Source: a virus. Taken from it: a stretch of DNA of 27,808 nucleotides. The notes beneath the pieces were generated by a model, which was given only the letters and a program-made list of their open reading frames with translations, was not told where the DNA came from and made no database searches. The translations under genes and the position numbers were made by a program. Shown in pieces: positions 21,879 through 27,531 of this stretch. The stretch spans positions 1-27,808 of IMG/VR virus record IMGVR_UViG_3300034061_003499. One strand, given 5' to 3'. Position 1 is the stretch's first letter; each line of letters opens with the position of its first letter.

Positions 21879-22976
21879 TCAGTTGCCTGCTTCCACAATG
21901 TACTTGCCGTACTTCTTGTGGAACTCATCAAAGTTCTTCAACTGACCAGGTTCGATCGGCAACTTGTAAGTCTTCAGTGCGATCTTAGCGCCCATAACAA
22001 CCAGTTCAGTTTCGAAGTTGGTCATCATGTAGTTGATGAAGTTCTCAGCCATGACATGGAATTGCTTGTTGTTAACACGCTTGGTGTCGATGGCATCCTT
22101 CAACTCATAACACATTGAAATAGTCAGTGAGTACATAGCAGACACTTCCTTGACTGCGAGGTCCTTGACCTTACCGCTGAGAATATCGCTCGGCTCAGGC
22201 ATGCGCCCTGCAATCTTGCGGTGTGCCATAAACTTAACAGCAAGACCTTCACCAATCGCACCTGCAACCAGATTGAAGAGTGTGTCATTGTCGATACTGT
22301 CATCTTGCAAGAGTTGGCTAACGAAAACCCAAGAGCGCGGGGTAGCAAAACTACGGCTGCTAGATTGTGCATTAAAATCGTACATGTCCTGCTTTGCAAA
22401 AGACAAGTAACCAACTACGTCCTTGTGGATGCCGTTTTGCACAGCCCAAATCTGCCAAGATGAGAAATCGGGACGCATTTCAATGTGAATGAAACGGTTA
22501 GCGAGTGGCATGGGCATGCGGAAAGTAACACCCTTGTCAGTCTCACGATTGCCTGCTGCGACAATAACAACATTGTCAGGCAACACATACTTACCAACTC
22601 GACGGTTCAGAATAAGTTGATAGCCAGCAGCTTGCACTGCAGGGCTAGCACTGTTCATTTCATCGAGGAACAGAACCACGATGGGATGTTGGCTAGCGAA
22701 TTCTTCGTCGGGAAGATCGATCGGGGGAGCCCAATCCATCTTGCCTAGTTCCTTATTGAAGAAGGGGATACCGCGAATGTCAGTAGGATCCAACTGCGCC
22801 ATACGCAAGTCAATTACTGCTCCGCCGAGGTCCTTTGCAATTTCAGCAACAACCTCACTCTTGCCGATGCCCGGGGGACCCCACAAGAAAACAGGGCGCT
22901 TGGCTTTAAATGCAACAGTGATAGCCTTGCGAGCTTGAACGCTAGTGATAGTGAGATTATCAGAGACTTTGGACAT
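21879..22976 (-). CDS. MoxR-family AAA+ ATPase
   Basis: 365 aa. Walker A is GPPGIGKS (33-40), Walker B is VLFLDEMN (101-108), sensor-1 is VIVAAGNRETDKG around 137-149, and MPLANRFIHIEMRPDF holds the arginine-finger region. The C-terminal 150 residues are helical and lid-like. MoxR ATPases work with VWA-domain partners to remodel or metallate protein complexes; the DUF2201/VWA gene just downstream is the evident partner. AGGAGTAAAC precedes the ATG and a consensus promoter lies upstream. It could assist virion assembly or interfere with a host complex; the target is unknown. Confidence 0.93.
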   Translation of the reverse strand: MSKVSDNLTITSVQARKAITVAFKAKRPVFLWGPPGIGKSEVVAEIAKDLGGAVIDLRMAQLDPTDIRGIPFFNKELGKMDWAPPIDLPDEEFASQHPIVVLFLDEMNSASPAVQAAGYQLILNRRVGKYVLPDNVVIVAAGNRETDKGVTFRMPMPLANRFIHIEMRPDFSSWQIWAVQNGIHKDVVGYLSFAKQDMYDFNAQSSSRSFATPRSWVFVSQLLQDDSIDNDTLFNLVAGAIGEGLAVKFMAHRKIAGRMPEPSDILSGKVKDLAVKEVSAMYSLTISMCYELKDAIDTKRVNNKQFHVMAENFINYMMTNFETELVVMGAKIALKTYKLPIEPGQLKNFDEFHKKYGKYIVEAGN

Positions 22977-23010
22977 GTTTACTCCTGTGTGAAAAAGTTT
23001 TGATGATATG

Positions 23011-23039
23011 AGTATATGCTATCTAGGATTTATTGTCAA
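23011..23039 (-). promoter_or_regulatory. Early-type sigma70 promoter (TTGACAATAAAT class)
   Basis: TTGACA (23039-23034), 17-bp spacer starting ATAAATCC, TATACT (23016-23011), 34 bases before the MoxR ATG. Confidence 0.88.
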
Positions 23040-23043
23040 TGCC

Positions 23044-23331
23044 TCACATTGACCAATAAGTTTCGCTAGCGGGGTTGCAACACCAGGGGGTGTCTGTGGC
23101 AATTTCAACGTCCTTTCCTGTCATAAGGTTCTTGACGGTCATAGTTGCGGGTTGGACATCAAAGCGCCAACCGTTCTTCTTGGGATACAGTACCTGAGCC
23201 AAATCAGTCAGTTCACGTTGAACCGTGTCACGTGCCATACCTGTGAACGGATATTTAGCAATGAAACGTTCGCCGGACTTACAACGCTTGTCAGCCTTGT
23301 AAACAGAAACAATCCAATCTTGCTTGCTCAT
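23044..23331 (-). CDS. Hypothetical protein, 95 aa
   Basis: From the ATG at 23331 (GGAG nine bases upstream) the protein reads MSKQDWIVSVYKADKRCKSG, then ERFIAKYPFTGMARDTVQRE and a beta-rich C-terminal half with WRFDVQPATMTVKNLMTGKD. A small mixed-fold protein with no motif I recognise. Its promoter and leader are a near-perfect duplicate of those of the 90-aa gene at 1603-1875. Transcribed singly; function unknown. Confidence 0.75.
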   Translation of the reverse strand: MSKQDWIVSVYKADKRCKSGERFIAKYPFTGMARDTVQRELTDLAQVLYPKKNGWRFDVQPATMTVKNLMTGKDVEIATDTPWCCNPASETYWSM

Positions 23332-23335
23332 TACG

Positions 23336-23390
23336 CACTCCATTAATCAATCAATACACGTAGTATATGCCCAAACCGATTTATTGTCAA
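23336..23390 (-). repeat. 55-bp duplicated promoter-leader, copy 2
   Basis: Matches 1880-1934 at 53 of 55 positions. It covers ribosome site, leader and promoter of the 95-aa gene; coding sequences on either side are unrelated. Confidence 0.9.
23362..23390 (-). promoter_or_regulatory. Early-type sigma70 promoter (TTGACAATAAAT class)
   Basis: TTGACA (23390-23385), 17-bp spacer starting ATAAATCG, TATACT (23367-23362). The stop codon of the HEMVH metallopeptidase gene lies in the -35 hexamer. Confidence 0.88.
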
Positions 23391-23821
23391 CCTTCGAGGA
23401 TGATATGTGCGACCTTGTTTGCCATAACACGCTCACGGCTGAAAGCTTCCAGTTCCCAAGGGCTGTCAAAATAATGGGTATTGTAGTCACGACCCATCCA
23501 CGACCAAACAACCTCACCCTTTCGGTTGTATCGGCTCTTCAATTGTCCCTTGGCACGTTGCTTAACGTGAACCATTTCATGAGCCAATGTTATCAGCAAC
23601 TGTTCCATTGGGAGCCTACTGTCAAGTGCGACAGCAACTACCCTGTCCTCTACAAGACATGCAGCGCCATTCATGCCCATTTCCTTAGCAAAGCCAGGAA
23701 CCATACTTACTACAACCGAGAACTTGCTGTTCTCAATCTTAAGCATTCGGGCATACAGTGCAGTCACTGCCTTGAGTAGTTCCCTCTTAGCAGAAGAACG
23801 GGTGCTGATTTCGATTTCCAT
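23387..23821 (-). CDS. SprT-like zinc metallopeptidase domain protein
   Basis: 144 aa. The key motif is TLAHEMVHVKQ with His81, Glu82 and His85 of HExxH; ELEAFSRE further on (Glu123, Glu125 or Glu130) could provide the third ligand. The short length, the N-terminal helix and the PWELEA segment fit small phage SprT- or WLM-like peptidases. No zinc-ribbon follows. The -10 box ends only six bases before the ATG, so the message may be leaderless. It lies between single-gene units; the substrate is not known and an activity on host or virion proteins is inference. Confidence 0.8.
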   Translation of the reverse strand: MEIEISTRSSAKRELLKAVTALYARMLKIENSKFSVVVSMVPGFAKEMGMNGAACLVEDRVVAVALDSRLPMEQLLITLAHEMVHVKQRAKGQLKSRYNRKGEVVWSWMGRDYNTHYFDSPWELEAFSRERVMANKVAHIILEG

Positions 23822-23827
23822 GTTGCT

Positions 23828-23856
23828 AGTATAGCAAACTACCCATTTATTGTCAA
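23828..23856 (-). promoter_or_regulatory. Early-type sigma70 promoter (TTGACAATAAAT class), very close to the ATG
   Basis: TTGACA (23856-23851), 17-bp spacer starting ATAAATGG, TATACT (23833-23828); only AGCAAC separates the -10 box from the ATG at 23821. Confidence 0.85.
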
Positions 23857-23863
23857 CCTGGTA

Positions 23864-24067
23864 TTATTTCTTAACCGGTACGCAAAGAAATTCTTTACTA
23901 TTTTGCACCAATATATCAATGGTCTTATTCAGTTCAGGAGACCTCTGGCCAGGTACATTCATTCTAATAGCAATCATTTCCCTAATAGCAAACTGACAGG
24001 ATTGAAGATCCTGATAAGTACCTAGATACGAGAAAGGTGCAACCAGTACAAATAACAAATTATACAT
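23864..24067 (-). CDS. Small protein with N-terminal hydrophobic segment, 67 aa
   Basis: Starts MYNLLFVLVAPFSYLGTYQD, which could be a signal peptide or a membrane anchor of about 16 residues, followed by LQSCQFAIREMIAIRMNVPG and a basic end (FLCVPVKK). Two cysteines in the mature part could form a disulphide, suggesting a periplasmic location. The ribosome site is weak (AAGA). It has its own early-type promoter at 24093-24121. I recognise no family. Confidence 0.65.
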   Translation of the reverse strand: MYNLLFVLVAPFSYLGTYQDLQSCQFAIREMIAIRMNVPGQRSPELNKTIDILVQNSKEFLCVPVKK

Positions 24068-24092
24068 ATAATGTCTTAATTTTCAAACTATT

Positions 24093-24121
24093 AGTATAGA
24101 ACCAAGACCATTTATTGTCAA
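24093..24121 (-). promoter_or_regulatory. Early-type sigma70 promoter (TTGACAATAAAT class)
   Basis: TTGACA (24121-24116), 17-bp spacer starting ATAAATGG, TATACT (24098-24093). The stop codon of the SGNH-type gene (24120-24118) is inside the -35 box. Confidence 0.88.
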
Positions 24122-24918
24122 CTTTTTATAAGTTTCGGAATGTACTCTTGCAATAATACATCTGCCATAAACCTTTGATGTTCGGCAGTACTATGATATC
24201 CTGGATCAGAATAACTAGGGTCGTCCGGGTGCCGGATAGCATTTTTGAATCTATTCCCAACATAATTAGTATTGTTTAGAAAACCAGCCATGTGTGGTAA
24301 AGAAGTCAACTTATCTTCAAGAAGTAAAAAAGGAATATTTTGATAATATAATGTAGATAGCATCCCTATATGCATCAACGTGTCTTTTAACTCTTGTAGA
24401 GTAGGATGATACAGATAGGTAAACCATTCTTTGATGGCACTCATTCTTTCATTCTGATACATATCACCATTTAGCGCCCTAGATAAGACGCTATGCTCAT
24501 ACTTACCAACATTGAGGATACCACCTATCGAATAATTACCGATCTTAGAATTTTTGTTTACCCATGGATATGTTCTTACCAATGATTCGGGTTGAGAATA
24601 ATACAAATCTTTTGCAGTAAGCGTCCATGGACTACAACTTCTTGCTTTATCGGGTAACAATTCGTTATGTGGCCATTCTAATCTATCATGAAAAGTATTA
24701 TTTACGAATACCAATGAAGGTTTAGGATCCATCTGAAAAATAGTATTAATCTGTATACATATTGCAGTATTACTGGAACCTCCCATGGCTAACGAGACCA
24801 GATCATACCCCAACTCTTTAGCAACTATTTCAGAAAAATGAGTACCTTCACTTCCTGGGCTAGTGACTGGACTCATAAAGCTGTCACCACATATTACGAT
24901 AAATTTTTTCACACTCAT
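24118..24918 (-). CDS. SGNH/GDSL-type hydrolase-like protein, 266 aa
   Basis: The N-terminus MSVKKFIVICGDSFMSPVTS has the GDS motif with Ser13 as nucleophile. GGSSNTAI (around 46-53) fits the block II glycine, VNNTFHDRLEWP (around 72-83) the block III Asn, and DPGYHSTAEHQRF near 236-248 the Asp-His pair of block V. Members remove or transfer acyl groups on sugars, lipids or peptides; in phages they occur near virion or sugar genes. I would rank it as family-level only, since the spacing of the last block is judged by eye. The start lacks a Shine-Dalgarno and sits in an A/T-rich leader after the 84-aa gene. Confidence 0.75.
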   Translation of the reverse strand: MSVKKFIVICGDSFMSPVTSPGSEGTHFSEIVAKELGYDLVSLAMGGSSNTAICIQINTIFQMDPKPSLVFVNNTFHDRLEWPHNELLPDKARSCSPWTLTAKDLYYSQPESLVRTYPWVNKNSKIGNYSIGGILNVGKYEHSVLSRALNGDMYQNERMSAIKEWFTYLYHPTLQELKDTLMHIGMLSTLYYQNIPFLLLEDKLTSLPHMAGFLNNTNYVGNRFKNAIRHPDDPSYSDPGYHSTAEHQRFMADVLLQEYIPKLIKS

Positions 24919-24936
24919 ATTAAAAATTAAAAATTT

Positions 24937-25191
24937 TTAGTCCATTAATTTTGCTATCAATAGCAGCTGCTCTAGGTATAGGGCAGACTCATTAAATTTT
25001 TTTAACGGTACTTCAAGTTTAGTAGCACTACGCAGGCGTCTGCATTCTACTTCAATTTTTGATATGTCGGAAATCATACCTTCGATATTATCGAACATTT
25101 TGCGAAGGTCGGGATTGTATCTAAGTTTAGATAACTCTTTTCTAAGATTGTCACAAACCTGCCTGGCTTCAATTGCAGTATTAACTTCCAT
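24937..25191 (-). CDS. Hypothetical helical protein, 84 aa
   Basis: From the ATG at 25191: MEVNTAIEARQVCDNLRKEL, SKLRYNPDLRKMFDNIEGMI, SDISKIEVECRRLRSATKLE and a C-terminal LYLEQLLLIAKLMD. It is predicted to be all helix with heptad-like spacing, probably a small coiled-coil protein. A longer frame upstream would cross the promoter and terminator and is rejected. The -10 box ends nine bases before the ATG with no Shine-Dalgarno, so the message may be nearly leaderless. Function unknown. Confidence 0.7.
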   Translation of the reverse strand: MEVNTAIEARQVCDNLRKELSKLRYNPDLRKMFDNIEGMISDISKIEVECRRLRSATKLEVPLKKFNESALYLEQLLLIAKLMD

Positions 25192-25200
25192 GATCGGAGT

Positions 25201-25229
25201 ATTATAATTTATTTTTAATTTAATGTCAA
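25201..25229 (-). promoter_or_regulatory. Sigma70 promoter before the 84-aa gene
   Basis: TTGACA (25229-25224), 17-bp spacer starting TTAAAT (a variant of the ATAAAT extension), TATAAT (25206-25201). Confidence 0.82.
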
Positions 25230-25235
25230 CACATG

Positions 25236-25261
25236 AAAAAAGGCTTACTAGGAGCCTTTTT
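25236..25261 (-). terminator. Intrinsic terminator after the porin gene
   Basis: Stem AAAAAGGCT / AGCCTTTTT with a seven-base loop and T-run, about 18 bases after the porin stop codon; the symmetry makes it able to work in both directions. Confidence 0.88.
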
Positions 25262-25279
25262 ATCACAAGCAATTATTGC

Positions 25280-26161
25280 TTAAAAACGATGAGTAATACC
25301 TACGCCAAGTTGTTGAACGTCTTGTGCTGAACCCAAACGATTAACGTTGCGATAAGCAGCAGACAATTCAGTACGCTTGCTCAATGCATAGTCGGCGCCC
25401 AATGAATATGCCTTAACACTGTCATTGTTTTGACCATAACTTGCCTTAGCAGTTACTGGTCCAAATGCGCGAGATACACCAACCAAGTTGCCCTGATTCT
25501 TTGCAACACCCTTGTTGTCGCTAAATGTGTATGAAACATTGAAGCCAAGTGCCTTAGTGCTCAAGCCCAAAACTGTGCTTGCTTCGGAGCCTTGCTCAAA
25601 ACGAGCAACAGCGCCATTAACACCTAACAATGTACCAGATACACCTACTACTGTAGCATCTTGACCAACTGATGCTAAAGAACGTTCATAAACTAAAGCA
25701 ACTCCCTTTAAAGGTGTTACTGAAACAAATACTGCGTCACCTAGACGTAGGTTACGAAGATTATGAACATCACCTGCAACACTTCCATACAATGTACCGA
25801 ATACGTCATTAGTAGTGATTGCTAAGAAGTGACTATGTACGTTACGACCTAGATCAATAGAACCAAAACTATTTGATACACCAACAGTGCCTTGACGATC
25901 ACCCAATTTTGTGCCAACGCCATCGATGGTGTTACCACGCAAACTGGTTTCAACAACTGCCTTTGCAGCTAGGCCTGAGCCCAATTTTTCAGTGACAGAT
26001 ACAGCAACGTTACTAGTTGGGTCCGTAACCATTTGCGTACTTTTAGTACCACCAACTTCGGTGTTGTCTCCGAAAAGACTAACCTTACCAGATAGTGATA
26101 CTTGTGCGCTTGCAATACTTGCCATTGACATAATTAAAGCAGCCAATATGATTTTCTTCAT
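25280..26161 (-). CDS. Outer-membrane porin of the betaproteobacterial type
   Basis: 293 aa with a signal peptide (MKKIILAALIMSMASIASA, cleavage before Gln20). The mature 274 residues alternate polar and apolar residues as in a beta barrel. Family marks are QVSLSGKVSLFGD at the start, NSFGSIDLGRNVHSHF (the FGxxxLGR element), LGADYALSKRTELSAAYRNV and a final THRF with the terminal Phe used by the Bam complex. Bacterial relatives are usually near 350 residues, so several surface loops must be shortened. AAAGGAAG precedes the ATG. In a phage it could block reinfection, replace the host porin or raise uptake; temperate lambdoid phages that carry porin genes are a precedent. Its own terminator makes it a self-contained unit. 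Confidence 0.9.
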   Translation of the reverse strand: MKKIILAALIMSMASIASAQVSLSGKVSLFGDNTEVGGTKSTQMVTDPTSNVAVSVTEKLGSGLAAKAVVETSLRGNTIDGVGTKLGDRQGTVGVSNSFGSIDLGRNVHSHFLAITTNDVFGTLYGSVAGDVHNLRNLRLGDAVFVSVTPLKGVALVYERSLASVGQDATVVGVSGTLLGVNGAVARFEQGSEASTVLGLSTKALGFNVSYTFSDNKGVAKNQGNLVGVSRAFGPVTAKASYGQNNDSVKAYSLGADYALSKRTELSAAYRNVNRLGSAQDVQQLGVGITHRF

Positions 26162-26181
26162 TTTTCTTCCTTTGTAAAAAT

Positions 26182-26198
26182 GCCTGTTTAAAACAGGC
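26182..26198 (-). promoter_or_regulatory. Leader hairpin with T-run before the porin gene
   Basis: Arms GCCTGTTT and AAACAGGC, followed on the minus strand by ATTTTT and then the ribosome site. This is a small terminator-like structure between a possible -10 (TATACT, 26217-26212) and the porin ATG, so attenuation is possible. Confidence 0.5.
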
Positions 26199-26284
26199 TA
26201 GAATGATATTTAGTATAGAAACTCTGTCTCAAATAAAATTACTGTTTGCACATTATATATGCATACAATGCGTAATCTACTTGA

Positions 26285-26557
26285 TTATAATGTCAAATCA
26301 CCGAATGTACTATCCCATACATCTTTGCTTGTTCTGCGTTTGGATGGAAATAAATTGTGATGCGTTAGTAGAATTCTATTTAGAGAAGAATATACCTCTT
26401 TTGGAAATCCCTGTCTTGTATGGTTCCTGGTATCATTCAACAAATCCATAACATATGGTTCAAAATCTGCTGTGCCCCAACGTATTTCCAATCCCATAGC
26501 AATTCTGGGAAAATGTACATTTACTACCAAATAGTCAAAGTCTTCTTTTATACTCAT
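26285..26557 (-). CDS. Hypothetical protein, 90 aa
   Basis: Starts MSIKEDFDYLVVNVHFPRIA, with MGLEIRWGTADFEPYVMDLL and NDTRNHTRQGFPKEVYSSLN following. The ending SKRRTSKDVWDSTFGDLTL is polar. The ATG is preceded by AGAAAGAGATGCC, a usable ribosome site. It lies between the tmRNA terminator and the porin gene. No family is recognised; similar sequences of this size are common near the ends of phage operons. Confidence 0.68.
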   Translation of the reverse strand: MSIKEDFDYLVVNVHFPRIAMGLEIRWGTADFEPYVMDLLNDTRNHTRQGFPKEVYSSLNRILLTHHNLFPSKRRTSKDVWDSTFGDLTL

Positions 26558-26581
26558 GGCATCTCTTTCTAAAATAGATAC

Positions 26582-26610
26582 AATCTACAGTATCATTGAT
26601 ATATAGTCAA
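26582..26610 (-). promoter_or_regulatory. Possible sigma70 promoter before the 90-aa gene
   Basis: TTGACT (26610-26605), 17-bp spacer, TAGATT (26587-26582). The -10 matches consensus at only some positions, but the location just after the tmRNA terminator makes a promoter necessary here. Confidence 0.45.
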
Positions 26611-26639
26611 GTTTTGTTACAACTGTTACATTTTTAACC

Positions 26640-26667
26640 AAAAAGAAAGGCTCCTGAGAGCCTTTCT
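26640..26667 (-). terminator. Intrinsic terminator after the tmRNA
   Basis: A perfect 10-bp stem (AGAAAGGCTC / GAGCCTTTCT) with a CTGA/TCAG loop and a minus-strand T-run. It marks the 3' end of the tmRNA precursor. Confidence 0.92.
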
Positions 26668-26706
26668 GGTTTGTTTGGTTAGAAGGTCTTTCCTACCTCC
26701 CGAGGG

Positions 26707-26748
26707 TCAAGCCGCTAGGCTGAATACCTCGTCGTTAGCTGCGTTTGC
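26707..26748 (-). other. tmRNA tag-peptide reading frame ANAANDEVFSLAA
   Basis: From the resume codon GCA at 26748 the frame reads ANAANDEVFSLAA and stops with TGA at 26709-26707. The ANDE core and the LAA end match known degradation tags, with LAA recognised by ClpXP. The resume codon is preceded by ATAACT. The exact resume codon is inferred, since a GCA four codons on (ANDEVFSLAA preceded by GCT) offers a shorter alternative. Confidence 0.8.
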
Positions 26749-26835
26749 AGTTATAAGTTTTGCTTGATTTACGGTCATCGCCTACCGTGCTGTCCACTCT
26801 GTTACTCTTTACCCCGTCGAAACCTGGTCAGCCCC

Positions 26836-26893
26836 ATCAAAAGCACACTAGCGAACCTTGTCACATACCAGATGACTTTCTAAAGTACGCTTT
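26836..26893 (-). other. Intervening segment removed from permuted tmRNA
   Basis: Fifty-eight bases lie between the acceptor CCA (ending at 26894) and the mature 5' end of the coding piece (26835). In permuted tmRNAs this segment is excised, RNase P cutting at the coding-piece 5' end. No reading frame is seen in it. Confidence 0.75.
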
Positions 26894-26964
26894 TGGTGGA
26901 GCTGGGCGGAATCGAACCGCCGTCCGGAACACGTTTCTCTTTGCTTCATACAGCAATAATCTAC

Positions 26965-26993
26965 AGTGTATATTTATCTGATTACTTTTTCAA
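26965..26993 (-). promoter_or_regulatory. Promoter for the tmRNA, sigma70-like
   Basis: TTGAAA (26993-26988), 17-bp spacer, TACACT (26970-26965), placing the start near 26958, just ahead of the acceptor piece. The -35 lies within the end of the ADP-ribosyltransferase-like gene. Confidence 0.6.
26971..26978 (-). promoter_or_regulatory. NATAAATA late-promoter-like motif upstream of the tmRNA
   Basis: GATAAATA lies within the sigma70 spacer and contains the TAA stop of the upstream gene. It suggests the tmRNA may also be transcribed late in infection. Confidence 0.5.
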
Positions 26994-27531
26994 CCATTTC
27001 GGGCGTAATCTTTAATATAGGCAAACTCAATATAGTTTCGTTTGGGTTTGCCACTAACATAGAATTTATGCCCAAATATTTAATTGTTGGTCCATTCAAT
27101 GCTAACACTACCTCTGATTCTACAGGATTGTGCTTTAGTACTACACCTGCATCATCTGACCTCGCATAATCTATTGCCAATTGTTTGCGCGGGGTCCATG
27201 CACTAATTTGACTCTTAATATCTAAACCACCGTTGCTTATCTTATCTAACTGTGACTCGTTTTTTAGCATTAATCCACGATATACAGTGGGTAGATTTGA
27301 ATATGTTGCAATTACCTGATCAGGTAATACACTACGAATGGCATAAAACACGTTCGCATACGCATCCATAGTTTGTGGGTTAGCACTAAACAACCCAGTG
27401 TATATCCACTTCATTAAGTGCGGATAGGCTTCAACTATGCTCAATTCTCGCATACGTTTTTTTGCATTATCCAATGGCTCTATATGTTTAGTTATATAGG
27501 GACGTGGATTTTCTATTTCATTAATACGCAT
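26974..27531 (-). CDS. Probable ADP-ribosyltransferase, possibly packaged in the head
   Basis: 185 aa. The C-terminal 105 residues have the R-S-E layout of arginine-type ADP-ribosyltransferases: VYRGL with Arg85, ISAWTPRKQLAIDYA with Ser110 and the following helix, and ANPNETILSLP with Glu165 as candidate catalytic glutamate. The usual second Glu or Gln two residues before it is Pro here, so the site is atypical and activity is uncertain. The N-terminus MRINEIENPRP recalls short targeting peptides of T4 head-packaged proteins such as Alt, an ADP-ribosyltransferase injected with the DNA to modify RNA polymerase. The ATG follows CATAAATA plus four bases within an inverted repeat. It lies just upstream of the tmRNA, whose promoter overlaps its end. 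Confidence 0.6.
   Translation of the reverse strand: MRINEIENPRPYITKHIEPLDNAKKRMRELSIVEAYPHLMKWIYTGLFSANPQTMDAYANVFYAIRSVLPDQVIATYSNLPTVYRGLMLKNESQLDKISNGGLDIKSQISAWTPRKQLAIDYARSDDAGVVLKHNPVESEVVLALNGPTIKYLGINSMLVANPNETILSLPILKITPEMVEKVIR

Larger units (their letters stand above)
26668..26960 (-). ncRNA. ssrA: Circularly permuted (two-piece) tmRNA precursor
   Basis: tmRNA rescues stalled ribosomes and tags the unfinished protein for proteolysis. On the minus strand the acceptor half comes first: a T arm GGCGG-TTCGATT-CCGCC and an acceptor end CAGCTCC followed by ACCA, with CCA ending at 26894. After 58 intervening bases the coding half begins at 26835 with GGGGCTGACCAGGTTTCGAC, the classical tmRNA 5' end. 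The two ends pair as a seven-base acceptor stem, GGGGCUG with CAGCUCC, including G3-U70, the alanyl-tRNA synthetase identity pair. The halves are therefore in reversed gene order, so processing must cut out the intervening segment to give two RNA pieces. A sigma70-like promoter (26965-26993) and a terminator (26640-26667) bound it. The outer ends of both pieces are estimates. Confidence 0.93.

Noticed and set aside
23324-23779. 151-codon open frame on the plus strand
   Set aside because: It lies opposite the SprT-like gene and its promoter, has no ribosome site and no coherent protein character. The same holds for the plus-strand frames at 6264-6674, 14303-14644, 5820-6128 and others, so no plus-strand gene is called.
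26894-26930. Stand-alone tRNA: T arm and CCA end at 26894-26925
   Set aside because: No D arm or anticodon arm precedes it, and the acceptor strand pairs with GGGGCUG at 26835, the classical tmRNA 5' end. It is the acceptor piece of a permuted tmRNA.
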